From Tenodera sinensis (taxonomy: Eukaryota; Arthropoda; Insecta; Mantodea; Mantidae), in NCBI GenBank assembly GCA_030765045.1, contig CM060972.1, forward strand, positions 55,752,971 to 55,816,970: a stretch of 64,000 bases of DNA, in the 5' to 3' direction. Both the position numbers and the translations under genes were made by a program. Below the pieces are notes generated by a model. It was not told where the DNA came from, did not search any database, and saw only the letters and a list, made by a program, of their open reading frames with translations. Below are positions 49,454 through 61,549 of this stretch, in pieces. Numbering within the stretch: the first letter of the stretch is position 1; every line of letters begins with the position of its first letter.

Positions 49454-50275
49454 TTTTGATGTGTTGCACTTACATGACTTTCTCTACTCTTGTACTAACC
49501 ATTCTTACAAACTCTTATTCTTATTCGTGTTGAGATAAGCAACGTAACGTATCTTATTGTTTATTTTCTTGTAGATACAAGGGGAATATGGGAGTAAAGT
49601 AGGCTTTGAGCGATAGTCAAATCTTTTAAATGTGATTCCGTTCTCTTGCACGGCTAACATACAAAAACAATGCACGATGTTGCATTTGACGAAAGTTTGT
49701 TTTTGGAAACTGACACATTTAACAAGAAAATACCTCCAAAATGGTTCACTCTACAAAAACGTTTTAGCGAGATCTACATTTTTTGTACAGTAAGATTTGG
49801 TCTATGTTTTACGGTTTAGGAGTTATTCAAAAGTCATCCAGAGTAAACAGGGCTACATGGGCTATAGTCAGAAAATTCAAAATATACATTTCATTCATGA
49901 TAAAAATATCTTAAACATATTTCATTTTAATCAAAATTGTTGGAGCCATTTTCAAGAAAATTAAAATTTTCGAAAAATCGTCTATGCAAAGGGTAGTTTA
50001 GGGTGGAGCAATTTTCTTCAAAATCTTCGTGTCGCATTCTTGAAAGACATTAAACTTAAATACCAACTTTAGTTTTTAACCGACTTTTCGTTTTTGAGTT
50101 ATGCTGTCCACAGACTGACAGATACAGAGACACACACAAACCGGGACGTTTTTCTAAAACTGCTTTTGTTTTTTGATCCAGGGGGCCTCAAAATATATTT
50201 CTGGTGAAATCTCGACATCTAATTTTTGGGTGGAATACAATACTTTCTTTACTTAGGTAGTAGAGAAGGTAAAAA
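49454..50275 (-). mobile_element. HE element copy 13, full length
   Basis: One of the best copies. Hairpin end TTGATGTGTTGCACTTACAT, then ACTTTCTCTACTCTTGTAC; opposite end TTAGGTAGTAGAGAAGGT followed by AAAAA. It abuts the hairpin end of the next copy directly. Confidence 0.85.
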
Positions 50276-50949
50276 GGTCTTTTGTATTATATTCACACGA
50301 GTTTCTCTACTCACTCTTGCATAAACTATCCTTAAGGATATATGTACATGGCTGAAATTTCATAAGTCGAGAAAAAGAAACTTTTTGATTCTAATTCTAT
50401 TACAATTTTTAGTGAAAATTTATATTTGCAATTTTAAAAAATACTTGGAGCTTAAACTGATGGTGATATATAAAAGTAAAGCGGATTTTAATTTTCTTTT
50501 TTAACTTCTCCAACCCCATTTCATATCAGACGAATGCAATTAGTGAAATGACCCCTAAGACCATAGAGCTTAAAGTTCTCCGACATTCGTCCTCTAAGCA
50601 TAAGGGAAAACTTCAAAAAAACCCTTATTGGGATAACCCACCTAATGGAGATTCGAAATCGGAACCTCTTGAATATGAGGCAGATACATTCGTCTAAATT
50701 ATAGTTTGGTCTATAGGGATATTTTTCTCGTCACATCTTTGAAAGCGCCGGAATCTAAATGCCAAATTTGGTATTTATTGGACATTTTGTTTTGTATTAT
50801 GACGCTTACTGATACACTCCACATTAACGGACAACGGAGCTTTTTCTAAAAATAGCTTTGGTGGGATTTTTGGGGGACTCAAAACATGTATTTCAGGTGA
50901 AATCTTGCAGTAGGATTTCTGAGTGCCCTGTGCTGACTATATGTAAGAG

Positions 50950-50950
<1 letters not shown>
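50276..50950 (-). mobile_element. HE element copy 14, diverged, containing a SINE
   Basis: The hairpin end at 50280-50330 (TTGTATTATATTCACACGAG, then TTTCTCTACTCACTCTTGC) follows copy 13 immediately. A SINE occupies 50521-50695. After it HE resumes with GGATATTTTTCTCGTCACAT and runs to about 50930, where it meets the AAT microsatellite; the terminal motif on that side is lost. Confidence 0.65.
50521..50695 (-). mobile_element. tRNA-derived SINE, diverged copy
   Basis: The reverse complement is collinear with the SINE at 55195: CTGCCTCATATTCAAGAGG, B box TTTCGAATC, a GTTTTCCCTTATGC block, GACGAATGTCGG and TTCGTCTGATATGA. The A-box region is truncated or decayed. Confidence 0.8.
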
Positions 50951-51225
<275 letters not shown>

Positions 51226-51879
51226 GTTGGAACAAATAAAATTCTACAAATTCTCTAGATATAAAAGCTACTCTAGTGTACAAGGGATTTTTCGATATAC
51301 ATTGCATAGATATAAGGGAAAAAAATGTTGAACGCGGAGTAATCTTTGTTTATGTGCTTAGGAAAATACTACCTGAATAGTTATAGTATTCCAATGCTTA
51401 AGCACATTGTGTTTTTTTTTCTTACCCTAACTATTGTTCATATACAACTCTGGGTGATTCAAACTTTTTAATATTATGTGCATATACAAATATTTTTAAA
51501 AGCTACCATTACGTAATTATGTAGCATAAACGCTTAGAACAAAACGAAATATTATAATATATTAACTACAACTGAATTATTTAAAACCTTTTTTAGAAAA
51601 TAATCCGTAGTTCAAGGTAATAACATTTATACTGTTTGAGCTTAACATTTCAATATATCACCACCAAAAACGGGCAAGACGAAAGATACGGGAAATAAAA
51701 TAGCGATTGCTTTTCTAGCAGTTGAGTTGGTGAGGTATGGAATAATTTGTTTACAGCCATTTTAACTTGAAAACTTAAAAGGCTCACTTAAAACATGTGC
51801 TAAGGGAAGAAATAGAGGTTTACTGCATTTTTAAAAGTGATTTTGGATCCATTTTTTAATATTGTGTACTGAACATTTC
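51226..51879. other. unassigned AT-rich DNA
   Basis: No gene or repeat is recognised. Confidence 0.35.
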
Positions 51880-52800
51880 ATCCTTAAAACTTTATCGAAT
51901 TGAAAACAGATTTAAAAAGGAATTTTGTAGTGACAGATTTTTTTCTGTCAAATCTTGCTTCGTACGCGGAACACGATTGCAATATCAAAGAAGCATAGTA
52001 AAACCTGTAACTAGTTAATGACAATGAAAGATTTTAATATGTTACAAAGAAAAAACTTTTGAAGATATAGATGAAATATCAAAAACGACAACATTTGTTT
52101 ATAGGCATCTACATAACGTCTCTAAAATTGGACTAAATCTTTGACACAACGTATGTTTTATTTTGACTTCTTAAACACCAATATCGCTGGAACTATATAC
52201 TTGCTTATATTGGCAAATTTAGTACAGTAGTTCTCTTAAATACATTAAAGTTTTATAAATTTAAATTTTATGAAATAGTATTTCTTAGTATATCTAGAAA
52301 TAATTAGCAAATCACATTTACCCCATTATTTACACCCAAAGATACTTTTAAACCACTGCAACGGCTGAAATTTGATATTTTGCTTCTGTCAAATCCCAGA
52401 TGTATTCGCAGAACAGCTTTTAAATGTCGAAAGAGTTAAGCAAAGTCTGAATGAATTTTTGTAATTCCATTCAATGACTAAGATCATTTATAATGCATAT
52501 AAAAGGAGCTGTCTTTAGGCAAACATCTTTGGAGAATATGACCACCCATAATAACATTTGTTTATATACATTTCATGTTCATTTTTCATATTTTTAGTAA
52601 AATGTGATTATAGCTCACACGACATAATTTTAATACATGCACTATATTGAATTTAGTACAGAAGCTCATGTAAAATATATTAATATATGATTAAAGATTC
52701 ATAAATTTAGCTTCAAAATGTTTTACATTTAAAATTCTAGACCTACAGAAGTATCAAATAAATAATTTTTTAATTAATTGTTACTTCTAAAATATAAATC
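51880..52800 (+). repeat. old tandem duplication of a ~440-bp unit
   Basis: Blocks recur in the same order at offsets of about 435-463 bp: TTCTGTCAAATC with a following CGCGGAACA or CGCAGAACA (51945 and 52386), ACATTTGTTTATA (52091 and 52554), AATTTAGTACAG (about 52215 and 52650), then an ATAAATTTA block. Divergence is high. Confidence 0.5.
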
Positions 52801-52978
52801 TTCTAATAAGACAGATGGAGCAATGAAAATAATTAATCCTGTAGATAGTGGATAATTTAAAACATAGGAAAACGCTTATCAGTAAGATTCTAGAATATTC
52901 TCTCAAAAATTAAGTGCAAAACCTCATCTTCCATATTTAAATTAAAGCCCAAACTTATTATGAATTCGTAAATGAACA

Positions 52979-53946
<968 letters not shown>

Positions 53947-54719
53947 TTCAAACATTCAATAATTTACACATGTGCAGTTAGGTTAACTTGCATCAAATCT
54001 CTTAACTGACAAAATATTCTTGTGTTTAATATTCCGTGTAAACTGAATCACTACCTAGTTAACTTTTCTCAAGTGTCCTGAAATGCAGCTTTAAAATAAT
54101 ACAATACGTACGAGTTGTCGAAGACATTGTCTTTATTTACAAATATCGTAAATATTAGTAGCAGAAATAAAACCGGAAAGAAGGCAAACAGAATCTTGAG
54201 GGTCAAATTAACTGATGTTCTAGTTACCACGTTATACAAAACACACAAGTGCGATATAATAACAAAAGCTGCAAGTATGCGATGTCGGGAAAGGAAAAGA
54301 AAATCAAATAAGCAAGGACTGTTGCAATCTCAGCTGAAGTATTGTTGACACAAGGCATGAATGTAGGAACTGCCTCAATTTCCCTCAGGGGTTTTAAAGC
54401 GTACGTGCCCAGGATAAACGTGCCGGGTAGTACAACTTCTAAAAGTGTGGCATTCAAAACTACCATCTGGCTAATTGGACTTCGTAAAACAGCTAACAAT
54501 ACAGATGTGTTGTAGTGACGCTCCGGTATACAGAAGTCCCGGGTTCTGGCACTTCATTAAGGTAGAAAAACATTCGCATCGAGGTGTGCTTTAAACTTCG
54601 CCTAGAAAGTTGACCTTATTTTCGGACTTAAATGTGCGTTTAATGTGTTGATATTTGCATACAAAGTTAGTATAGGGTAGGTTCCTTAAAGGAAGGCGTT
54701 ATCGATTACGGAGCAGTAG
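53947..54719. other. unassigned DNA
   Basis: Short frames at 54115-54348 and 54224-54499 overlap on opposite strands and match nothing known. Confidence 0.3.
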
Positions 54720-55130
54720 CTAGGGTAAGGGACAGAAAGTGCTAGGTCACGAGATCGGTTCGTATGCACCACAGCTAGGATCTGCTGCACCTACCCTAGC
54801 CGCGCACTCACTTGCACCACCACCACCGGCACCGGCACTGCCACTACCACCACTGTCACTTGTGTTGTTATGACCCCAGACGAGGGACGTCGCCCCAGCG
54901 ATAGCTAGGTAGGTCCGCTTGCGACTGACTCTCGCTCGGCTCGGCTCGCTCGCTCGCTCGCTCGGGCTGGAGGGGCTACCCTTTCCCCAACCCTCACTTC
55001 ACCCTGGAGTCGAGTGCGTGCAGAGCAGAGACCGAGTGGCTCTGGATTATTATAACGCGTTCTTGTAGCGGAGTGCTCCCGCCTGCCTGCCTGCCATCAT
55101 TCTCAACTCGACTTTCAAAATACTCAAGTT
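54720..55130. other. GC-rich patch, possible promoter or first-exon region
   Basis: Base composition departs clearly from the AT-rich surroundings. It contains CACCACCACCACCGGCACCG, GACGTCGCCCCAGCG, a CTCGGCTCGGCTCGCTCGCT tract and GCCTGCCTGCCTGCC, with many CpG. No start codon with a convincing frame and no core promoter were identified, so this is an inference from composition. Confidence 0.3.
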
Positions 55131-55135
55131 TTGTA

Positions 55136-55178
55136 CCCTTCCCTAAAACTCGATATCGAAATTTTACCGGAATTTTCT
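55136..55178 (+). mobile_element. HE element short fragment
   Basis: An ACTCGATATCGAAATTTTAC block followed by CGGAA matches the beginning of HE in the sense direction. Confidence 0.4.
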
Positions 55179-55194
55179 TCATCATCATCATCAT

Positions 55195-55469
55195 GCCCGC
55201 CTCGGTAGCGTGATGGTTAGCGTGTCTGCCTCACGTTCAAGAGGTCGCGAGTTCGAATCTCGCTTAGGGTAAGTTATCCGGGTAAGGTTTTTTCCGAGGT
55301 TTTCCCTACCCTGAGAAGACGAATGTCGGGTAACTTAAAGCTCCATGGACCTCGGGCTCATTTGAGCATCATTTCACCCATTTCATTCATTCGTCTGATA
55401 TGACACAATGTTGGAGTACGTTAATTAAAAAAAAAAAAAAAAAATAAAAAAAAAAATAAAAAAAAAATA
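55195..55469 (+). mobile_element. tRNA-derived SINE, complete
   Basis: A pol III A box (TAGCGTGATGG, 55206-55216) and B box (GTTCGAATC, 55251-55259) lie about 45 bp apart, as in a tRNA. A non-tRNA body follows (GAGGTTTTCCCTACCC, GACGAATGTCGGG, CATTCGTCTGATATGAC), then an A-rich tail broken by T at 55425-55469. It is flanked on both sides by ATC repeats (55178-55193 and 55471-55481), so it inserted into the ATC-rich tail of the LINE at 55485-55970. A full tRNA gene is not present. It would depend on a LINE for mobility. Confidence 0.9.
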
Positions 55470-55484
55470 ATCATCATCATCAAC

Positions 55485-55970
55485 ACTATCTATAAGGGTT
55501 TTCCATTCAAGTTTATTTCTAGCCATTCCCTTTATTTTATTCCAATTCCTGCAATTCAGGTCCCACTGTCCTTCTGTCTGTAATATATTACCTATTTTTT
55601 TTTTTTTTTCATGTTTCACATTTGTATAGAATAGAGTCTATAGTTTCGTTTGTACAGATATATTTTTATTCTTCTATATTTGGTATAACTGTATAAAGGC
55701 CCCATCTGCCTTTCTGATGTGGCTTTGGATATCATCCAGGGTACCTCCGTCTAAAGTGGGTAACTGCCGAGATATGTAAATGTATTTTTTTCAATTTTTA
55801 TCCATTTGTACCTAAATCTATATTTGCACTTGGATTTATTCACATATCTTTGATTTTTAAGACATTTATTTTAGAACCTACATTTGCTGCTTCATTTTTT
55901 ACTTTGTCTCACTATGATTTCATATCCTATAATCTTTGTGTAAATAAATATCGTTGGCAGAATCTTCCAA
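55485..55970 (-). pseudogene. decayed LINE reverse transcriptase C-terminal part
   Basis: On the minus strand, across frames: EAANVGSKINVLKIKDM, ISAVTHFRRRYPG with a following QKG-RWGLYTVIPNIEE region, NETIDSILYKCET, then GMARNKLEWKTLIDSVDDDD. This follows the K-INVxKTKxM ... YGCETW ... C-terminal order of L2/RTE-like LINEs. An internal block is deleted and stops are frequent. The element ends in a GAT/ATC tail that later received the SINE. Confidence 0.75.
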
Positions 55971-56224
55971 TCTCTCTGTCACATTCCCTTCAACATAAAC
56001 AGTTTAGAGTTCAAGTTAAGGCTACCTCATAAAAAACCGGTCACATTCATCTGCCCGTTGTAACAAGTTTGGATAAGCATAAACAGTTATGATATAGAAA
56101 AGATCAAAACAATATAGCAAAAAGCATCGATGTTGATAAATTGATATTTCGTTTGGGAGTGGAACTTCAACAATTCTATCCTTACACGAATCTATTGAAC
56201 TTTCACACTGTATTACATAAGGGA
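55971..56224. other. unassigned DNA
   Basis: Nothing recognised. Confidence 0.3.
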
Positions 56225-56480
56225 TTGAAAAGCCCAGCTCTCTGGTAGAGTGTGTCTCATTATCAAGAAATCGGGGTTTAAATCTTGGGTTTTTACAGAG
56301 TCGAGAAACGCTAAAGCACTAGGGACCCCAGCTCCATTCATAGATAATTTCCTACACTCGACGTCCAATATGGGCTATACTAATCTAAGTGAGTAAGAAT
56401 ATCACACCCTGATGGTTTATTCGTCGTCAGGTGCCAAAACAAAGGAAAACCTCGATGCAACACTGATACGGTGAATCAAG
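56225..56480 (+). mobile_element. possible tRNA-derived SINE
   Basis: An A-box-like AGCTCTCTGGTAGAG (56236-56250) and B-box-like GGTTTAAATC (56275-56284) are spaced as in a tRNA. The downstream limit is uncertain and only one copy is seen. Confidence 0.45.
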
Positions 56481-57503
56481 ACAAAGTATTCGACGCATCC
56501 GCTAGAAAAAGCTTTACTCCCAGCAAAATTCTAAATATATGCTAGATCAAACGCACCACATCTCTTTGACGGCTACAGCGCACTTGTCTTTGCCATTTCG
56601 TATATGCACACTCACATTTCTGTTATTAAACAGTTCCTTTAAACCGAGTTTGTTTATAAGCAGCGTCGTAGTCTTTTATTAAACATTCACTTGGTCGTTG
56701 GCGGAAGTTAACGTCAAAACGTTTCCAATCTATCTGCTTTTCTTTTGATAACGTTCACGTTTCAAACCAGAAAGCCTATAACTGAAAGAAGATACAGCTG
56801 AGAAACGACGCAAAGGACTTATTTTAGAGATGCGCATGTTTATGACAGCGTCTCCTTGTAGAAACTCGAAATAGTTGTGTGATCCATGACTTATTCAACG
56901 AACCATTTAGAACATTAAACATGTGTATTTTTACAGAAATGTAATTCTTAGTATTTAGTATTAACTTTAGCTTTTGTATGAATTCAACAGGCAACTTTTT
57001 AAGTTGCTTAGAATATAGATGTATTAGGCTATTGTGGGTTTGCTTCATTGGGCCATGGACAGATTAGGAGAATTACGTCACTGCAATTTGCGCCTTAGCC
57101 TGTCTTTTTCGTTAGCCACGACGAATTCTCATTCTAATTACATTAGTAATACAAACACTTATTCAAAACTAGCTGAAATGCCCGGCACTGACTGACGACT
57201 TATCCCTAAAACATTCGGAATTGAGTTGCACTTGCCTAATTGCTTTGTTTTCCTTCTGAGACATTTAAAGAGTACTACTTGACACACTTAAAAAAAAAAA
57301 AAAAAAAAAAAGAAGAAGAACATTTAACTAAAAATCTTAAGACAACATTAGGAATAAAAGAACCAAATAAATAAACGAATAAAAATTAAAAATAAATAAA
57401 CAAATAAAATAAATAAATATTAATAATGAAAACTCTGGGAACACAGTATACAAAGGCACTACTTAACAACCAAAATACCGCAAGAAAAAACGGAAGTCGA
57501 AGC
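56481..57503. other. unassigned DNA with A-rich simple repeats
   Basis: A-run at 57291-57311 and AAAT-type repeats at about 57360-57420. No gene is recognised. Confidence 0.4.
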
Positions 57504-58230
57504 ACCGTGTAAATGTGATACGTTCCATTTATATTTCAATAATATATGTACCAATTGTTTATAGGTGAGAGAGAGGATAAATTCACGTGAATATTATGTA
57601 AAAGAAATGTGAGTAGAGAAATCCGTATGAATCTAATACGTTACATTTCTGTTTCAAGCCTAGAAAATTGTACGAATCTTTTTGAAGGTTAAGTAAGAAA
57701 GGGCATGTGAATGTGTTACGTAAAAGATACGCAAGTAGAGAAAATCATGTGAATGTATTACGTTACATTTCTATTTTAACAGTATAGAAAAGTATGAATT
57801 ATTTGTAGAAGATTGGGAAGAGAAATATGAGTGAAGGTGCTACGAAAAAGAAAATGAGATATGAAAACCATGTGAATGCAATAATTTTCATTCCAATCAT
57901 ATAGAAAATTGCATGAACTGTGCGCTGAAGAGCGAGTAGAGAAGCACATGTGTATGTATTACATAAAAACAATAGAGAACACCGCGTGAAAGTAATACGA
58001 TGCATTTCTATTTGAAACACATAGAAAAGTGTGTGTTCTTTGTAGCAATGTGAGTAGAGAAAGAAATATGGTTGTGTTTCGTAAAAGAAAAGCTAGTTGA
58101 CAACACCGTGTGAATGTAATACGTTGCGTTTCTATTTAAATCATAGAAAATTGTATGAATTGTTTGTTAATAGAGGACAACGTGTTACATGAAAGAAAAG
58201 CGACCAGAGAAAACCATGTGAATGTAATGC
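57504..58230 (+). repeat. tandem array, ~118-bp unit, about six copies
   Basis: Units start with ACCRTGTGAATGTAATACG at about 57504, 57622, 57744, 57867, 57981, 58105 and 58213 (spacing 108-124 bp). Each unit holds two versions of a GAGTAGAGAAA + CATGTGAATGT motif, then TACGTTACATTTCTATTT and a TAGAAAATTGTATGAATT block. The motif closely resembles the hairpin end of HE (AGTAGAGAAAGTCATGTGA). Units are clearly diverged from each other. No coding capacity is seen. Confidence 0.85.
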
Positions 58231-58450
58231 TTCGTGAAGTAAAATGGATAGCACCAAAGCCTTCACTATGAAAATAATACTGTGACTTTTGGGTGGGTAT
58301 AAAGTAAAGAAGACAGATGTAGTCGGGATAAAGAAACACTTTTATTTCCGTAAACAGTAACTTTTTACACTCGTTGCAACAGCAAGAAAGTCTTTACCGA
58401 TTCACCAACAGCACGGCTTCGAATTCGTAACACAAGAACTGTCCCTTCTC
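58231..58450. other. unassigned DNA between tandem arrays
   Basis: Nothing recognised. Confidence 0.3.
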
Positions 58451-58570
58451 CGTCGGCACGACTCCTCAACGCTTCGCATACGTCTCTTCTTTCCGTCGGC
58501 ACGACTACTCAACGCTTCACATACGTCTGTCCTTTCCGTCGGCACGACTACTCAACGCTTCACATACGTC
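58451..58570 (+). repeat. minisatellite, 43-bp unit x 2.8
   Basis: Units start CGTCGGCACGACTMCTCAAC at 58451, 58494 and 58537. Units two and three are nearly identical. Confidence 0.9.
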
Positions 58571-59799
58571 AAAGTGTGCTGGAGCTCATGTCGGTTATTT
58601 CGGCAGCTGTCACTGCCGTGTCACACTGCTGTTGAAACATTACAGTACTGGAAACTACACAAGTAACGCAGTAGGATGCGCACCAAGGACTCTATGGAAG
58701 AATTTAGCGCATGCACTGGAATATTGTTATGCTCAGGTCGTTTATCCCAGTACACAAATGGCTAAGGGGTTGCATACCTTCCGTATTAAGATACCAAAAA
58801 TGTTAAATTGTCACAACCGTTCCTTCTCAAACTTTGACGCTTTCCAGCGTCCTAACCGTGCATTTACGGACAGGGGTTCCTGTTTGAAAACCGATCAGTT
58901 GTCGGGACACCCTATATTAAGTTTTACGCTACATGTTTTCCGCAGAAAAGTTTTACTGTGCAGAAAAGCTAAAACCGAAGTACTGTTTATATGTTATTAA
59001 ACGTAACTGCATATTTAGAATAATAAACAAATTACAATTCTGTTAAGGATCAAGAATGGATCTACTCTGATAAAGAGAAGTATATTTGTTAGAAACGTAT
59101 AAATATTTTCATTGCAGTATAAGGTTAACTTTTCATTTTCATGTTTAATTTTCAAATTACGTTTAAATTACCATACATAATTCCCGTTAACTTGGCCCTG
59201 TTTTGTTATTCCTATTAAATATAAGGCTCTAGATGAAGTGGGCTATGTATAGCAACAAAATCTAAGAACCGGCTCAAAAGAAGTTAATTCCCTCTCTCTT
59301 TGTGTGGGTTGTTTTGTTTGTTTGTTTGTTTTTGTTTTTTTTTTTGTTTTTTTTTTTTTTCGTCGCTTTAACTATGTGGTCATATCGCAGCAAATCTGTT
59401 AGGAGATACCTCGTGGACCTCTTCCTGTACTATCTTGCTTCGTCACGTGTAAACAGAAGCGTTGTACTTCTGTTTCTGTGAGAATAGGTAAATCCTAAAC
59501 AGGTGTTTTAGAGACCTTGGTGCTAGGCAACTGTATGTCTGAACAACACGAGAAGCGTTGCTAAAGGGATTTAGTTTCATTGCGGGTTTTTTGGTACCAA
59601 ACTAGAAGTATTAACACACATTACTTCTTATGGATCTTCATATGCAAGCGTCACTCTATTTCTACATGTGCCAAACAGATGGCCCTAGGGTGCCGTTCAG
59701 TCTACTGCTTGCAGTATTCCGAGGATAGATGTCGGAGTATGCGCTATTAATACCTATTTGTATATTTATCATAGTTATTTTAAACTAAGTAGAACTTTG
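58571..59799. other. unassigned DNA
   Basis: A 122-codon frame at 58632-59000 matches no known family and is not called. A T/G-rich tract lies at about 59310-59361. Nothing else is recognised. Confidence 0.35.
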
Positions 59800-59950
59800 G
59801 AATACCGGACTGGATGATGGGGCTAATATCCGATGCGGTGTTTATCTTGGTAAGTGAGGATAAAGATGGGGTTTGAACCCCGGACCTCCCTAGTGTGGGC
59901 TACAAACGTTATCGCATGAACCATTCCGTTTGGTGGTTAGTCTCTGGTTT
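59800..59950 (-). mobile_element. possible tRNA-derived SINE
   Basis: The minus strand shows a B box GGTTCAAACCCC (about 59869-59880) and an A-box-like TTCATGCGATAACG region about 45 bp upstream. Only one copy is seen. Confidence 0.45.
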
Positions 59951-60391
59951 CAAGAAAGCGCAAGTTGCAGTTGATTTGCCATACTAACCTTTTAGAGATA
60001 TTATTCCCTAAATACTATTTAGAATAAAAAACTCAACAAATCAGAACCACAAGCAATCAAAGAGACAGTTGATCCCTGCAATTACCTCCCACTCAATTTC
60101 GTTGCATCGCCGTTTCATACGCTTGCCAAGCGATGCCCAACATTTGTGAAAGAGGGGAGTTTCCATTTACCTCCTTCCACTATTCAAGGGTTTTGCCTCC
60201 CTTTAACCTCCAGCCCTGCATTGTGTTGCAGTGGCGAGTTAATGTACGTTGCGTCTGATTTATGAAAGCACTTTCAAATCTTATGCGATGTTCATCTGTT
60301 CATTAGTGACTTCTTTACTACTGCTTAGGAGTCAATTAATATTTGGCGACTAATTCGGAGTGCATAGCTTTAGAGGATACACCAAGAGATC
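59951..60391. other. unassigned DNA
   Basis: No gene or repeat is recognised. Confidence 0.3.
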
Positions 60392-60835
60392 GTCGCTCAC
60401 TCATATATACACTATTCTTGCAAATGCTTATTTCTCTGCCCACTAGATTTTAATCGACATCGAAGGTGCAAGGGGAATATGGGAATACACTAGGTTTTAA
60501 GCGATAGTGAAATGTTTTAAGAACTGGCTGCTATGCGATGCCTTTGAAATCCCATTCTCTTAGCAAGGCCAATATATAAAAACACGAATAACAAATTCCT
60601 ATTAAAAATTGTAAGTATTCTCAAATTCAAACAAATGAGAAAGAATATCTTGGAAATGGTTCACTCAAAACATAAAAGAAGTGTGACATGCATTGTGTGT
60701 TTCAACGACATCCACATTTTTATTTAGTCAGGTTTTGTCTGTTTATTGTTTCTCTTTTATGCAAAAATAATCCAGAATGAAGAGATCTTCCCAGGACAAT
60801 CCCAGAAAATTGAAACAATGACGTAGAAACGACCC
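60392..60835 (-). mobile_element. HE element fragment, hairpin-side half
   Basis: Collinear with HE from just inside the hairpin end (CACTATTCTTGCAAATGCTT, GGTGCAAGGGGAATATGGGA) to ATGCAAAAATAATCCAGAAT. The terminal hairpin itself is lost. Confidence 0.65.
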
Positions 60836-60994
60836 TGAAATTGCCTGTTTGTGTCCGTCACTGTACACTGACTATCGGTCCCACCGGCTAGAGAAGTGGA
60901 GTGGGGTATAGCCACTCATACGCCTGCCTTTCCTTTAGGAATTCGTCAACTGCGATATGCATGGTTGAACATGTCTCCCTCAATAAAACCAAAA

Positions 60995-61033
60995 TAGCAT
61001 CTTCAGAAAAATGTATACATGTGCGTGCGCGTG

Positions 61034-61084
<51 letters not shown>

Positions 61085-61545
61085 CCGCGCGCGCGCATTT
61101 GTTGAGCAGAATAACTCAAAAACATTAAGTCTGTTAAATAGACCACTTGGTATTCGTGTTCAGCATTTTCTAAGGATACGACTCGCAGATGTTCAGAAAA
61201 ATCCCCCAAGCCGGACTATTCTTTACACTAAGCATTTCTGGAACATTTTTATTTTCACAAAATGGCTAATGATTTTGATTCAAGTACCATATATTTCAGG
61301 TTTCTTTAGGATAAATTAAATTAATTCCATGCGAACGTCCTCAGAAAACTTCATTCTAAAACTACTTTTGCATAATTGGTAACTCTTAATAGGTAGATAA
61401 TACTACTACTACACAAAATGTACGCCTTATTAGAAGACAATTTATGTGCAGTAGAATTTTCTTTTTTTCTGGATTGAACCATTTCCGAGATATTCATTTT
61501 TATTTGTTTGAATTTTCCAATACTTACACTTTTCTCAAATAGGAA
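60995..61545 (+). mobile_element. HE element fragment, opposite orientation
   Basis: Begins in the CA/TG-rich region, here a (TG)n tract at about 61038-61082, and continues through AAGGATACGACTCGCAGATG to CCATTTCCGAGATATTC. With the preceding fragment it forms an inverted, head-on pair. Confidence 0.65.
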
Positions 61546-61549
61546 TACG

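Noticed and set aside
55195..55275. Genuine tRNA gene
   Set aside because: It has A and B boxes but poor tRNA folding, a non-tRNA body and an A-rich tail, as in a SINE.
57504..58230. CRISPR array
   Set aside because: Units are long (about 118 bp), diverged and contiguous without unique spacers, and the sequence is eukaryotic.
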